Below are positions 19,184 through 29,204 of a stretch of 64,000 nucleotides of DNA, piece by piece. Below the pieces are notes generated by a model. That model searched no databases and was not told where the DNA came from. It saw only the letters and a program-made list of their open reading frames with translations. The position numbers were made by a program, and so were the translations under genes. Position 1 is the first letter of the stretch. Each line of letters opens with the position of its first letter. This DNA is from Halomonas sp. BDJS001 (GTDB lineage: Bacteria > Pseudomonadota > Gammaproteobacteria > Pseudomonadales > Halomonadaceae): assembly GCF_026104355.1 (NCBI RefSeq), contig NZ_CP110535.1, positions 2,666,001 to 2,730,000 on the forward strand, read 5' to 3'.

Positions 19184-19828
19184 TTAACGGATCACTACAC
19201 GAGTGCCAACACCCACTAGCGCAACCAAGCGATCAATTTGCTCATTGGTAACGGCGACACACCCCTGGGTCCAGTGATAGCGACCATGAATGTCTGGGTC
19301 TGCGCTACCCAGGCCATGGATCCCAATCGCCCCACCCAGTGCGGTATCTTGCGGCGGGCGGCCGTAACGTCGATAGTAGTCGAAGTAATTATCATAGTCA
19401 GCTTGGGAATAAATTCCTTTCTCCAGCGCCATTCTAGCGTGTACAGGCGTTGGGTAATCAATGCCGATGAAAGTACGCCACTGGCTCTCGTAATTAAAAC
19501 GGTTGATATGAAACTCACCCATAGGCGTCACATTATCACCGCGAACCCGCTGGGTTTTAGCCCCGGCACGGCCAAGCGACACAGGGGCAAAACGCTCCAT
19601 CAGCGCATTACCCCGATAAACACTGAGAGAGGCCTCCTTATCGTCCACCAACACCCACACCTCATTACTGTGGCGCGGCACATGGGCGCGACTAAGCAGC
19701 GTTTGCACCAGGTCAGTGGATGCAGCTTGCCCAGGCTCGGTAATGACGGGTGCAGTGACAGCAGCGCTGGCAACGGCTGGGAGGCTCAGCGCCATGACTA
19801 AAAATCGACGGCGATTAACTAAAAACAT
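19184..19828 (-). CDS. L,D-transpeptidase (YkuD), possible Tat substrate
   Basis: A 214-residue exported YkuD-domain protein. The N-terminus NRRRFLVMALSLPAVASA has a twin-arginine-like RRxFL motif followed by a hydrophobic stretch. The catalytic region contains IGIHGLG and, some 20 residues later, YHWTQGCVAVT with the nucleophile cysteine. The domain occupies about residues 55-214, and no LysM is present. It is distinct in sequence from the LysM-bearing enzyme 1 kb away, and together they flank the lipoprotein. It could anchor the lipoprotein or make 3-3 cross-links. Export through Tat rather than Sec is an inference from the arginines. Confidence 0.9.
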   Translation of the reverse strand: MFLVNRRRFLVMALSLPAVASAAVTAPVITEPGQAASTDLVQTLLSRAHVPRHSNEVWVLVDDKEASLSVYRGNALMERFAPVSLGRAGAKTQRVRGDNVTPMGEFHINRFNYESQWRTFIGIDYPTPVHARMALEKGIYSQADYDNYFDYYRRYGRPPQDTALGGAIGIHGLGSADPDIHGRYHWTQGCVAVTNEQIDRLVALVGVGTRVVIR

Positions 19829-19982
19829 GACAGCTCTCGAAACAAATTAGCCCGTGGTTGGCCGACTAGGTACATCTGGTGGCTGTTATACCTTATTCCC
19901 ACATCTGCCGTTAGTAATTTCGTCATATACGCAGCTAGCGCACCCCAAAAGCCATGCCCCATAATCCACTGATAAAAACGCA

Positions 19983-20450
19983 TTAAACGCCCTGCAACTC
20001 TTCCATACTCGCCATTATATGGCGTATTTCAGCATTATGCCCTTGAGCCAGAGCGTTGAAAAACTCCTCTTCAGGCTCAATTTTTGCACGCGAAGCGCGA
20101 TGTTCGTATAGTGCTTGCAGACGCTGGTGAGCCGATGTGGCAGTTCTCATCGCATCCTCTATCGAACCGGTGATTGTTTGTTCGGCCAGGCGATCCAACT
20201 CAGGCGGCTGGGGGAAATCGCTGGAGTCATCGAACCATAACTCCAGCACCTCTGAATGATCAGAGCCCTCGCGGAAGAGATCTTCAAGGCCAGTTTTCAT
20301 TTTCAGCTCGCGGCTGGCCAAGTAATTCAATGCCATCTGCAGGCGCTCATTCTCTGCCTCGTCAGCAGCTTCGCTATACTGGCGCGCCATGCGGGCATGA
20401 AAACCTGCGGCCCATTCGACTAAATCTTTCACTTGGTTATAGCGCATCAT
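19983..20450 (-). CDS. Small helical protein of unknown function
   Basis: A 155-residue, strongly charged, all-helical protein. The frame is open upstream, but the start is placed at ATG 20450 because AGGAAGGAGA lies just before it; a second ATG follows at once. The sequence has spaced acidic and histidine residues (for example ARQYSEAADEAENERLQ and a C-terminal AEIRHIMASMEE with an ExxH pair) that recall ferritin-like or rubrerythrin-like four-helix bundles. I cannot confirm metal binding. It follows the DUF6586-like gene on the same strand after a 43-bp gap. No better function can be given. Confidence 0.72.
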   Translation of the reverse strand: MMRYNQVKDLVEWAAGFHARMARQYSEAADEAENERLQMALNYLASRELKMKTGLEDLFREGSDHSEVLELWFDDSSDFPQPPELDRLAEQTITGSIEDAMRTATSAHQRLQALYEHRASRAKIEPEEEFFNALAQGHNAEIRHIMASMEELQGV

Positions 20451-20493
20451 GATCTCCTTCCTTGATGACGTGGGCGATACATAACAGTAAACA

Positions 20494-20955
20494 CTACCAC
20501 TCCAGGCTAGTTTCACGCAGCGCACCTATTTCACGCTTAGCGGCCTGAAGATTCTCTAGTAACTGTTGACGCAAACCGATTTGATTCCCCACCGCAATCA
20601 TAGCGGGGTTGTGTGTAGCGCGCCGCGCGGCACCTTCATCACTGTGTAGGCGCTCAAGTTGCTCCTCCAGCCAATTTAGCCAGCTTTCCGGCTGAGCGGC
20701 TAAATCGCGCAGACGCTGTAACTCGGCTAACGCAGGCCCCTCAGGGGCCAACAACACAGACCAACGATGCTCTGGCAGGCGGGCATGTTCGGTCACTTCA
20801 CGCAATAGCGACTCTAACGCCAGTTCAAACAGCGCTAAAGCGCTCTCTTCCAACGCCATCTGCCGTGCGGGGGCATGCTCATCATCCCCCGCAGGCAACA
20901 TTACCAGTAGCTCCGCTTGGTAAAGTAGCTGATTGGTGCGTGACCGTGCATTCAC
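20494..20955 (-). CDS. DUF6586-like protein downstream of topA
   Basis: A 153-residue helical cytoplasmic protein with no known activity. It begins, from GTG 20955, with [17 protein letters not shown]. The segment [17 protein letters not shown] and the leucine-rich C-terminus suggest a helical bundle. The start overlaps the topA stop (GTGA), and GGAGG lies ten bases before the GTG, so translation is coupled to topA. A similar short gene sits next to topA in Pseudomonas (PA3010). The family name is from memory of that context and is less certain than the gene itself. Confidence 0.75.
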   Translation of the reverse strand: MNARSRTNQLLYQAELLVMLPAGDDEHAPARQMALEESALALFELALESLLREVTEHARLPEHRWSVLLAPEGPALAELQRLRDLAAQPESWLNWLEEQLERLHSDEGAARRATHNPAMIAVGNQIGLRQQLLENLQAAKREIGALRETSLEW

Positions 20956-23579
20956 TTGCGTTTGTCCTCCACATGCCATTTACCGCCGTCAAACATCGCC
21001 TTCCAACCAGTGGCCTTGCCCTCTTCGTCCGTCATCACATACTGCTCTTTACTCTTCCGCGAGTAGCGGATTTGCGCCGGACGGCCATCGGGATCTTCGC
21101 TGGGCGCTTTGAGAATAAAGTGATACTTCTCAGGCAGCTCTTCGGCATGCGCCTTCAGCTCTTTCACTAGCGGTGGCCGCGTTTCGCGATTTTTCGGAAA
21201 CTTGCTGGCTGCCAGAAACAGTCCGCTTGCTCCGTCACGTAGCACGTAGTGGTCGTCAACTTTTTGACAGGCCAGTTCCGGCATCGGGATAGGATCCATT
21301 TTTGGCGGCGCCACTTCGCCACTCTTCAACAGTTTACGAGTATTTTTACACTCACTATTGGTGCAGCCAAAATACTTACCAAAGCGGCCTGATTTCAACT
21401 GCATCTCAGAGCCGCACTTATCGCATTCGATAATCGGGCCATCGTAGCCCTTGATCTTGAATTTTCCGCTCTCCACTTCATAGCCGTCGCAATCGGGGCT
21501 GTTACCGCAGATGTGTAGCTTGCGCGTTTCGTCGAGCAGGTAATTGTCCATCGCCGTGCCGCACTTGGGGCAGCGTCGCTTGGCACGCAGCGCATCGGTT
21601 TCGGCCTCTTCCCCTGCATCTTCAGCCACCGCCTCTTCACCTGGAATCAGGTCAATGGTGGTTTTGCAGCGCTCTTTGGGCGGTAAATTGTAACCACTGC
21701 ACCCCAGGAAAACCCCGGTAGACGCTGTACGAATCTGCATATGACGTCCACAGCTTGGGCAGTCGATATCCGTGGGCACCGGCTGATTAGGCCGCATGCC
21801 ATCTTCGCTCTCGGCCTTCAGAAGCTCTTCCCGAAACTCACTGTAGAAGGCGTCTAGCAGCGCCTGCCAGTTACGTTCGCCTTCGGCAACTTCATCCAGG
21901 CTATCCTCCATGCGGGCGGTGAACGAAAAGTCCATCAAATCAGGGAAGGATTCTTTCAACCGCTCGGTGACGATATCGCCTAGTTTTTCAGCGTAGAAAC
22001 GGCGGTTTTCGAGCTTCACATAGCCACGATCCTGAATCGTCGAGATAATCGAGGCATAAGTCGAAGGCCGACCAATGCCCTGCTTCTCAAGCTCCTTGAC
22101 CAGGCTTGCTTCGGTGTAGCGTGGCGCGGGTTTGGTGAAGTGCTGCTGAGGATCGAGGGCTTCCAGCGCCATGGGCGTGCCCTTAGGCAAGTCGGGCAGG
22201 CTCTGGTCTTCATTTTTTCCACTGGGCTTCATCACCCGGGTATAACCATCAAACTTCAGCACGCGGCCTTTGGCGCGCAGCTCATAGCCATCGACCTCCA
22301 CACTCAGGGTGCTGGACAGGTACTCTGCGGGGGTCATTTGGCAAGCCACAAACTGACGCCAGATCAATTCGTATAGACGCTCCGCATCGCGCTCCATACC
22401 GGCCAGGTCGGAGGCCTTTCGCTCAACGCTGGAGGGACGAATCGCTTCGTGGGCCTCTTGGGCGCTCTCTTTGCTACTGTAGCGATTAGGCGCTTCTGGC
22501 AGGTAGCGCTCGCCAAACTCTGAGCCGATATAGCTGCGCGCACTCTCAACCGCATCTTTTGACAGGTTGGTGGAGTCGGTACGCATATAGGTGATGTAAC
22601 CCGCCTCGTAGAGGCGCTGGGCCATAGTCATGGTCTTTTTAACTGAAAAGCCTAATCGACCACTCGCTGCTTGCTGCAGCGTTGAGGTAATAAAGGGCGC
22701 CGTGGGTTTTGAACTAGTCGGCTTATCTTCCCGGGAGGTAATGGCCAGCTTGGCTTTGCGAAGCTGCTCAATACGCGCCAGGGTGTCTTTTTCGGAGGTG
22801 GGCTTAAAGGGTTTGCCATCCTGACGTACCAGGGCAAAACGCACCAGTTCACCCTCGGGTGAGGCCAAATCCGCGTGAACGTCCCAAAACTCTTCAGGTA
22901 TAAAGGCGCGAATTTCACGCTCACGCTCGACAATCAGTCGTACCGCAACTGACTGCACACGACCCGCCGACAGCCCACGCGCCACCTTCGCCCACAATAG
23001 CGGCGAGAGCATAAAGCCCACCACACGATCCAGGAAGCGCCTGGCTTGCTGCGCCTCCACCCGCGGTATATTAAGCGCACCAGGCGCCTTGAAGGCGTCC
23101 TGAATAGCGTTTTTGGTGATTTCGTTAAACACCACTCGCTTATAGCGGTTATCGTCTCCACCAATGGTCTCGCGCAGGTGCCAGGCAATGGCTTCCCCTT
23201 CGCGATCCAAATCCGTTGCGAGATAGACAGCGTCGGCTTTCTCAGCCAGCTTTTTGAGTTCGGCAACGACTTTCTCTTTTCCGGGCAGCACCTCATAGCG
23301 GGCTTCCCAGCCGTTGTTAGGGTCGATCCCCATACGCCGAATCAATTGATCCTGGTTTTTACGCTTTTTATACGCTTCTTTCTCTTCCGCCGACATCTTG
23401 CGTGTCGCTGCGGCCTGGCGTGCGCGCTCCTTGGGGTCGGAGGCTGCCTTACCTGAGCCGCTGGTCGGCAGGTCACGAATGTGACCCACGCTCGACTTCA
23501 CGATGAAATCGTTGCCGAGATATTTGTTAATCGTCTTCGCTTTCGCTGGCGACTCGACGATGACCAGTGACTTGCCCAT
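20952..23579 (-). CDS. topA: DNA topoisomerase I
   Basis: The type IA topoisomerase that relaxes negative supercoils, 875 residues. It starts [22 protein letters not shown] (TOPRIM), with the acidic [13 protein letters not shown] motif. The active-site tyrosine is in [14 protein letters not shown] (about residue 335). The C-terminus has three zinc-ribbon modules ([42 protein letters not shown]) and then a basic tail that helps bind single-stranded DNA and RNA polymerase. It is followed without gap by the DUF6586-like gene. Confidence 0.98.
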   Translation of the reverse strand: MGKSLVIVESPAKAKTINKYLGNDFIVKSSVGHIRDLPTSGSGKAASDPKERARQAAATRKMSAEEKEAYKKRKNQDQLIRRMGIDPNNGWEARYEVLPGKEKVVAELKKLAEKADAVYLATDLDREGEAIAWHLRETIGGDDNRYKRVVFNEITKNAIQDAFKAPGALNIPRVEAQQARRFLDRVVGFMLSPLLWAKVARGLSAGRVQSVAVRLIVEREREIRAFIPEEFWDVHADLASPEGELVRFALVRQDGKPFKPTSEKDTLARIEQLRKAKLAITSREDKPTSSKPTAPFITSTLQQAASGRLGFSVKKTMTMAQRLYEAGYITYMRTDSTNLSKDAVESARSYIGSEFGERYLPEAPNRYSSKESAQEAHEAIRPSSVERKASDLAGMERDAERLYELIWRQFVACQMTPAEYLSSTLSVEVDGYELRAKGRVLKFDGYTRVMKPSGKNEDQSLPDLPKGTPMALEALDPQQHFTKPAPRYTEASLVKELEKQGIGRPSTYASIISTIQDRGYVKLENRRFYAEKLGDIVTERLKESFPDLMDFSFTARMEDSLDEVAEGERNWQALLDAFYSEFREELLKAESEDGMRPNQPVPTDIDCPSCGRHMQIRTASTGVFLGCSGYNLPPKERCKTTIDLIPGEEAVAEDAGEEAETDALRAKRRCPKCGTAMDNYLLDETRKLHICGNSPDCDGYEVESGKFKIKGYDGPIIECDKCGSEMQLKSGRFGKYFGCTNSECKNTRKLLKSGEVAPPKMDPIPMPELACQKVDDHYVLRDGASGLFLAASKFPKNRETRPPLVKELKAHAEELPEKYHFILKAPSEDPDGRPAQIRYSRKSKEQYVMTDEEGKATGWKAMFDGGKWHVEDKRK

Positions 23580-23867
23580 AGTGCTCCACTTTCCTAATGC
23601 ACGGGCTGTCTAGCGCGTGCTCTGAATTCGGTGCCGTATCGCCGGGACGAAACCGCCCATAAAACAAGATACGGATGAAAAAAATGCGCCTACCCTACCC
23701 CAGCCCTTGGTGAAGCGCCAGTAGCAACCAAGCCGCAGGGGGAATCCGGAGTTTTAAGACGTAGTTTCTCGACATACTTTTAAACGCGCTTCTAAAGACA
23801 TCGTTTTAGACAAAGAGTAGCTAGACACTAGACTGCCACCGGCATTACAGCAACCCAAAAGCTACGG
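23580..23867. other. Intergenic region upstream of topA
   Basis: About 345 bp lie between the topA start and the stop of the DUF3141 gene. The right end holds the terminator of that gene. The rest should contain the topA promoter, often supercoiling-sensitive, but no box could be chosen with confidence. I see no gene or repeat in it. Confidence 0.5.
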
Positions 23868-23906
23868 AAACAAACAAAACGCCCCCACCAAATAGGCAGG
23901 GGCGTG
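23868..23906 (-). terminator. Rho-independent terminator of the DUF3141 gene
   Basis: Minus strand: ACGCCCC and GGGGCGT form a 7-bp stem around a 13-base loop, followed by TTTGTTTGTTT. It lies about 20 bp past the stop. Confidence 0.8.
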
Positions 23907-23924
23907 GCAATCTAAGGCACTGTT

Positions 23925-26612
23925 TTAGCGCTTAGGGGGCGTCTTTTTTCGCCCAGCAGGCCTAGCCGGCTTAGCCGTTGGCTCACTTGCCGAATCCCTC
24001 GCCGCAGCCGGTGCAGGCGTAGACTCCTTTGAAGGCGCTGACTCGTTAACCACAGGCTGCTCAACAGCCGCTGGCGCAGGCTTGGCTGACGGGGCCGCGG
24101 AAGGCTTTGCCTTAGTGGCTTGTGGCTTATCAGCACTCGTTGGCTTCTGTGCAGCAGCAGGCTGGGCTGCCCCAGCCGCCCTACTCTTTGCGGGCTTGCT
24201 CGCTGCCGGTTTGCTCGCTGCAGCCTTACTCGCTGCTGGCTTGCTCGCTGCAGTTTTGTTCGCTGCAGCCTTACTCGCTGCTGGCTTGCTCGCTGCTGGC
24301 TTGCTCGCTGCTGGCTTGCTCTCGACCGGTTTATTCTCTACCGACTTGCGGGGCCTAGCCTTATCAAACAGCGCTTTAATCTGAGCAAAACGCTCAGCAG
24401 CATGCTCGGAAAGCTCCCCGCTGGCGGCAAACACATGCTCAAGGTGGCTGATATAGCCATCGATATCGGCGTCGCTGCTACCTGCCAGTAGAGTAGGCAG
24501 CGAATTCAACGCCTGCTCCCTATCCAGCTTCAAGATAAAGAACTGCTCGCGCACCAGGTTTTTAAAATCGCTCAGCTTGATACCTGGCTCTAGCTCTGCC
24601 CGGGAGGCACGCAGCCGCTTAAAGTTACGCTCATCCGTGGCTGGGGCGCCACCGAGTACATAGATAAGCGAGCGCATGACCGCTTCATGGGCGCCACCAT
24701 GGGCAATTTTCTCGCGTAGCGCTTCCTGGCGCTGCTCAATGAAGCGGCGATGCTCGGGTTCAGCGCCAGGGCGGCGACGATGCACATGGGCATCGCCATA
24801 TAGGCCAACGGCAGCCTGTAGCAGCGGCTGACCGTAGATATCCATAAACATTTTTTCGGTGCTGCTATCGCGTAAATCGCGCATAGCATTGAGACCAGCG
24901 ACCAGTTGGTCAGACCCCATGGTTTCAAGCGCTTTAAACAGGTTGTCTTGCGCTACCGGGTGACGATTCTTGCGCACGGCTTCCGCCATTACCGGCAACG
25001 GTACTGAAAGCGGGTTACGGTCAGAGAGCAGCTTGTAGCCTAACCGAATCGGGTGCATACGACGAATAAAGCGGGCTGCTTCCGGCGTCATGATTGCTTT
25101 TAGCCAGGGCTGCATAAAGAGCCGGTACATGCCCAAGTTGATCTCGGATATTCGCGCCACAGTGGCAAAACGGCGGTCATCCTCTGGCTTATGCATTACC
25201 GCCTGATCCAACTCTTCAAAGTTGCGCGGCATAAATTCAAGCAGATAGTCACGCTCAAACAATTCGGCATCTTCGCCCTTTTCGGCCGGTGATATGGACG
25301 TTTCATACAAGCCAGGCGGCAGGACGTCAATGTAATCCATATTGGCAGTGAATTCGGTATGCTCTTTACGCGATACACTACCCGACACAAAAATCCCTAA
25401 GTGGCCGGTGGTATCGTGCTGGCAATAGACGATGGTTTGTTCGTTCGCGATGATGTCGTCTTCGTTTTCATACAAGTCACGAATCCAGCCCAGGGCTTGA
25501 GGGGGCGGAGTAATATCGTCACCACGTGAGCAGAACACGACCACGGGCGAGCGCACATTGCGCAGGTCGATTCGACGCCCATCGCGGGTCACCAGTTGGG
25601 CGGTAGAGAGTCGATTGCCGATAAACAGGTTATCGACAATATACTGAATCTCTTCACCGCCCAATACGACGTGCCCACCCCACCAGCGCTCAAAATCGAG
25701 GTAACGGCCAGCTTCTGTATCGATATTGTCGTAAAGGTGATACTGCTTTTTCCAATAGGTGTTGGCTGGATTGAGGCGCTCAAAATTCTGCACTAGCCAG
25801 GCACCGTCGAACAAACCATTGCCTATGTCGCTGGTGAGCTCCGTTATCCAGCTGCCACCCGCCATACCTCCGGTGTAACGCATCGGCGCTTTGCCATGCT
25901 CGCCGGCCCAGTAAGAGAGCGGTGCACCGGCAATCAGAATAGGGCCGAATACGTGCGGCTCCAAGGCTGCCGCCATCATGATTTGCCAGCCTGCCTGGCA
26001 ATTGCCTACCACCATCGGTTTTTCGGTAGTTTCGGGATGAAGCTCGACCACATGGCGAAGAAAGGCAATTTCCGACTCAACGACGTCTTCGACAGTTTGG
26101 CCCGGCTCGGGAAACGGCAAAAAGCCAATAAAATAGCAAGGATGCCCTGCTTTAAGCGCCACGCCCAACTCACTATCAGGCTTGAACCCACCAATCCCTG
26201 GCCCATGACCTGCACGGGGATCCACTACAACAAAGGGGCGCTTTTGTAGATCAATCTCCGTCCCTTCATGAGGCAGCACGCGCAACAGCTCGTAGTTGGT
26301 TGGCCGTGGTAGCGTCCGGCCATCCATGAGCACTTCAGTCTCAAACCCCAGCACATTGGGCTTGGTTTGCTCCATATGCTCAAGGTACTGATTACCGCGT
26401 TCGCGCATCACATCCAGATAGAGAACGCTGCGCTCCATGCTGTCGCGCCAGTACCCAAAGGCGGCGCGGCCAAATCCGAACGGGTCGAAAAAAGCTGAGA
26501 TCGCCTCGCTAGCGGGCACCGTAGTGGCATCATTATTCTGTTTCGACCACGCGTTTGTAAAAGCGCTAGCTGGGAATAAAGAGGTGGTCAGAGGATTAGC
26601 AAGAAAGTTCAT
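23925..26612 (-). CDS. DUF3141 PhaC-like alpha/beta hydrolase with Lys/Ala/Pro tail
   Basis: An 895-residue protein from ATG 26612 (GGGAGA ribosome site). The N-terminal half resembles polyhydroxyalkanoate synthases. The nucleophile elbow is GNCQAG with C205 rather than serine, a likely acid is D365/D366 in SRGDD, and a likely base is H404 in GHLGIFVSG; their order and spacing resemble PhaC. The middle (about 410-750) is helical and specific to DUF3141. The last 140 residues are a low-complexity tail of AASKPAASK repeats, like the DNA-binding tails of PhaF or histone H1-like proteins. Whether it polymerises hydroxyacyl-CoA is not known. A LysR regulator is divergent. Confidence 0.88.
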   Translation of the reverse strand: MNFLANPLTTSLFPASAFTNAWSKQNNDATTVPASEAISAFFDPFGFGRAAFGYWRDSMERSVLYLDVMRERGNQYLEHMEQTKPNVLGFETEVLMDGRTLPRPTNYELLRVLPHEGTEIDLQKRPFVVVDPRAGHGPGIGGFKPDSELGVALKAGHPCYFIGFLPFPEPGQTVEDVVESEIAFLRHVVELHPETTEKPMVVGNCQAGWQIMMAAALEPHVFGPILIAGAPLSYWAGEHGKAPMRYTGGMAGGSWITELTSDIGNGLFDGAWLVQNFERLNPANTYWKKQYHLYDNIDTEAGRYLDFERWWGGHVVLGGEEIQYIVDNLFIGNRLSTAQLVTRDGRRIDLRNVRSPVVVFCSRGDDITPPPQALGWIRDLYENEDDIIANEQTIVYCQHDTTGHLGIFVSGSVSRKEHTEFTANMDYIDVLPPGLYETSISPAEKGEDAELFERDYLLEFMPRNFEELDQAVMHKPEDDRRFATVARISEINLGMYRLFMQPWLKAIMTPEAARFIRRMHPIRLGYKLLSDRNPLSVPLPVMAEAVRKNRHPVAQDNLFKALETMGSDQLVAGLNAMRDLRDSSTEKMFMDIYGQPLLQAAVGLYGDAHVHRRRPGAEPEHRRFIEQRQEALREKIAHGGAHEAVMRSLIYVLGGAPATDERNFKRLRASRAELEPGIKLSDFKNLVREQFFILKLDREQALNSLPTLLAGSSDADIDGYISHLEHVFAASGELSEHAAERFAQIKALFDKARPRKSVENKPVESKPAASKPAASKPAASKAAANKTAASKPAASKAAASKPAASKPAKSRAAGAAQPAAAQKPTSADKPQATKAKPSAAPSAKPAPAAVEQPVVNESAPSKESTPAPAAARDSASEPTAKPARPAGRKKTPPKR
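24193..24330 (-). repeat. 15-bp coding tandem repeats (AASKP units)
   Basis: About nine imperfect copies of a 15-bp unit related to TTGCTCGCTGCTGGC encode the AASKP/AASKA pentapeptides of the DUF3141 tail. Copies differ mainly by CTGCAG and GCTGCC variants. Such arrays change copy number easily. Confidence 0.85.
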
Positions 26613-26856
26613 AGGGTCTCCCGTGGGGTTGATGCACAAGCACCAGACCCGAAAGCAATAATGCTGCAATGCAATATAGTCTAGTCCACTACGTGTACTA
26701 CGTCGATCTTTAACCCTGATAATTACCCCTTACGCGACTAATCAAGCCGTGTTTAGGCAGCGCTAAAGGTTCAGTGTTAGCATGCTCTGCCCTGGCGATT
26801 GAGCCTGATGTTGATACTACTCTTAAACGTTTAAGGGTGCCCACTACGAGGTAGCT

Positions 26857-27843
26857 ATGTCATCCCCCAATCTGCTCAATCGCCTGACATTTCGGCAGCT
26901 TCAGGTCTTCCAAGCGGTGCATCGGCAGCGCTCATACTCCCGCGCAGCTGAGCAGTTGGGATTGACCCAGCCCGCGGTGAGCGCACAAATACGCCAACTA
27001 GAGCTGGCATTGGGTCAACCTCTGTTCAATTATGCGGGCAAAACCCTCCACTCGCTGCCTGCCGCCGACACACTTGCCCACTCAGCGCGAGAAATTTTTG
27101 GTCAGCTTTCGCGGCTGGAAATGAACCTATCGGATATTAACGGCAAAATTAGCGGAGAACTTAATATCGCAGCGGTCTCTTCAGCCCAATATGTAGTCCC
27201 TTATTTACTTGCCCGCTTCCGTGCTCACTACCCGGAGGTGCACGTTCGCTTAAAGGTGTGCAACCGCCGTCAGGCGCTCGAGCGACTCACGGAGCAGCAG
27301 GATGATCTCGTCATCATGGCGATGGTTCCTGAAGACGAACGCTTAGTGGCGATGCCGATTATTGATAACGAACTGATCGCCGTTGTGTGGCCGAACCATC
27401 CGCTACTTTCGATGCCACAACCCTCATTAGCGGACTTCGCTCGCCACTATGTTCTGATGCGCGAACCCGGCTCTGGCGTACGCAACGCCTTTGAGCAGAT
27501 GGCAGCCAGTCAGCAAGTTGCCCTTCCCCACTGTATTGAGCTGGGCACCAACGAGGCAATCAAAGGCGGTGTCATGGCTCACTTGGGCGTAGCCGTGCTG
27601 CCACGCTTAGCGGTTCAGCTGGAGCTTGAGCAGGGGTTACTTTTTGAACTGGGACTGCCCGACTTCCCCATCCACCGCTCTTGGTGCACGGTCTATACCC
27701 GGGAGCGCTTACCCACACCTGTCGCCGAGCTCTTTTTAAGCTTTGTTCGAGAACACTTACCCGATTACCGTCGCCACTTTCAGGCGCCCTCCAGCCCCCT
27801 GCCCAGCCATGGCGTAGCCTGTTTGCCAATACATTCACCCTGA
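26857..27843 (+). CDS. LysR-family transcriptional regulator (CbbR-like)
   Basis: A 328-residue regulator with an N-terminal winged helix-turn-helix (LTFRQLQVFQAV, then AAEQLGLTQPAVSAQIRQLE) and a C-terminal periplasmic-binding-like effector domain (from about residue 95). The N-terminus is of the type seen in CbbR and its relatives. No Calvin-cycle genes are here, so I do not infer that role. It is divergent from the DUF3141 gene across 244 bp. That region contains a direct repeat of ACTACGT (26688-26694 and 26697-26703) that could be part of its operator. LysR regulators often control the divergent neighbour. The ligand is unknown. Confidence 0.9.
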   Translation: MSSPNLLNRLTFRQLQVFQAVHRQRSYSRAAEQLGLTQPAVSAQIRQLELALGQPLFNYAGKTLHSLPAADTLAHSAREIFGQLSRLEMNLSDINGKISGELNIAAVSSAQYVVPYLLARFRAHYPEVHVRLKVCNRRQALERLTEQQDDLVIMAMVPEDERLVAMPIIDNELIAVVWPNHPLLSMPQPSLADFARHYVLMREPGSGVRNAFEQMAASQQVALPHCIELGTNEAIKGGVMAHLGVAVLPRLAVQLELEQGLLFELGLPDFPIHRSWCTVYTRERLPTPVAELFLSFVREHLPDYRRHFQAPSSPLPSHGVACLPIHSP

Positions 27844-28020
27844 AGAGGAGTAACGGCTTACGGTGTCTTGTCAACGACGAGATATGTTACATTAGTGGTC
27901 ACTAGGGCGATAAAGTATCGCGCATACTTGGTATAAATTAGGTAACAATTGGCAGGTTTTGGAAGGGGCGACACCCTTTTATGCCTTTGGCCTACCGCAC
28001 AGAAGAGAGGCTCTGTCCCT

Positions 28021-29085
28021 ATGAGCAATACCCCCTCGCAGCGCGTGTCCAGCGGTGAAAAATACCGTAACGAACATGGCATGTCGGTGATCAAGGATGG
28101 CATGAAGCAACGCAAAGCGCAGGCAGAGCCTTCTTCTGTTGAGCTTGAGCGCAAGCCCAAGTGGCTGCGGGCACAGATCCCAGGGGGCGAGCGTTTTGAG
28201 GCGGTCAAAAAGAACGTCGCCACCCATCGCTTAAGCACCGTTTGTGCCGAATCCCACTGCCCCAATATGGGCGAGTGCTGGAGCAACGGCACTGCCACGA
28301 TCATGCTAATGGGCTCGGTATGCACCCGCGCCTGCCGGTTCTGCGCGGTGGATACCGGCAACCCCCAGGGCTGGCTGGATCACGAAGAGCCAGAAAACAC
28401 GGCCAAATCCGTAGAGCTAATGGGGCTGCGCTACATCGTACTGACCTCAGTAGACCGTGACGACCTCGACGATGGTGGCGCCGCCCACTACGCCAACTGC
28501 ATCCGTGCGATAAAAGCGCGCACGCCGGAAGTGGTCGTGGAAGCCTTAACCCCCGACTTCGATGGCGAGCTCAAAGCTATCGAACGCGTCGTCGACTCAG
28601 GTCTGCAGGTATTTGCCCAGAATGTTGAAACCGTGGAACGTTTGACAGCTCGCGTGCGTGACCGGCGGGCAGGTTACCGTAAAACCCTTGATGTACTTGC
28701 CCATGCCAAGCGCTACCGTCCTGATATCATTACCAAAACCAGCCTGATGCTGGGTTTGGGTGAAACGGACGAAGAGATTTTGCAAACCTTTGACGATCTT
28801 CGCGAAATCGGCGTGGATATCGTCACTCTCGGTCAGTACCTTCGCCCAACCAAAAATCACCTCTCGGTGGAGCGCTGGGTAACGCCTGAAGAGTTTGATC
28901 GCTATCGTGTGATTGGCCTGGAAAAAGGCTTTATGGAAGTCCCTTCAGGCCCCCTGGTACGCTCTAGCTACCGCGCCGACCGGGTGTTCGAGAAAAACAA
29001 CCTGGGGCTCGCCTCCCCTGCTGCGATCCCCGGCCAGGAGCAGGAAGCAAACCCCAATATAATTCCAGCGCTCAACGTAGGGTAG
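28021..29085 (+). CDS. lipA: Lipoyl synthase
   Basis: A radical SAM enzyme that inserts two sulfur atoms into octanoyl groups on lipoyl domains. It is 354 residues from ATG 28021, which has AGAGAGG upstream; the frame is open further left without a good start. The auxiliary 4Fe-4S cluster ligands are in [13 protein letters not shown] and the radical SAM cluster in [10 protein letters not shown]. The C-terminal [11 protein letters not shown] segment carries the serine ligand. It faces lipB: the two genes converge here, whereas in E. coli and Pseudomonas they run in the same direction. Confidence 0.98.
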   Translation: MSNTPSQRVSSGEKYRNEHGMSVIKDGMKQRKAQAEPSSVELERKPKWLRAQIPGGERFEAVKKNVATHRLSTVCAESHCPNMGECWSNGTATIMLMGSVCTRACRFCAVDTGNPQGWLDHEEPENTAKSVELMGLRYIVLTSVDRDDLDDGGAAHYANCIRAIKARTPEVVVEALTPDFDGELKAIERVVDSGLQVFAQNVETVERLTARVRDRRAGYRKTLDVLAHAKRYRPDIITKTSLMLGLGETDEEILQTFDDLREIGVDIVTLGQYLRPTKNHLSVERWVTPEEFDRYRVIGLEKGFMEVPSGPLVRSSYRADRVFEKNNLGLASPAAIPGQEQEANPNIIPALNVG

Positions 29086-29095
29086 GCCTCAACCT

Positions 29096-29160
29096 AGCGC
29101 CATCAGGGAATTCCCAAGATGGCGCTTTGCCACCTGAAGTTGAGTATTCCCCACTTCAGG
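29096..29160. terminator. Two hairpins between convergent lipA and lipB
   Basis: The first is AGCGCCATC / GATGGCGCT (29096-29104 with 29118-29126), with a GGGAATTCCC palindrome in its loop. The second is CCTGAAGT / ACTTCAGG (29133-29140 with 29153-29160). Neither has a long T-run, but they fill the 119-bp gap between two gene ends and probably end transcription from both sides. Confidence 0.6.
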
Positions 29161-29204
29161 CTACCAGACTAACTACCTTGGACGGAGGTAAGGTGGCACG
29201 CTTT

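Noticed and set aside
24193-24330. Repeat array that might look like CRISPR
   Set aside because: Units are 15 bp with no spacers and lie in frame inside a coding region, encoding AASKP repeats.
27963-27980. AAGGG/CCCTT hairpin with TTTT before lipA as an attenuator
   Set aside because: The stem is only five bases with a weak T-run; likely chance.
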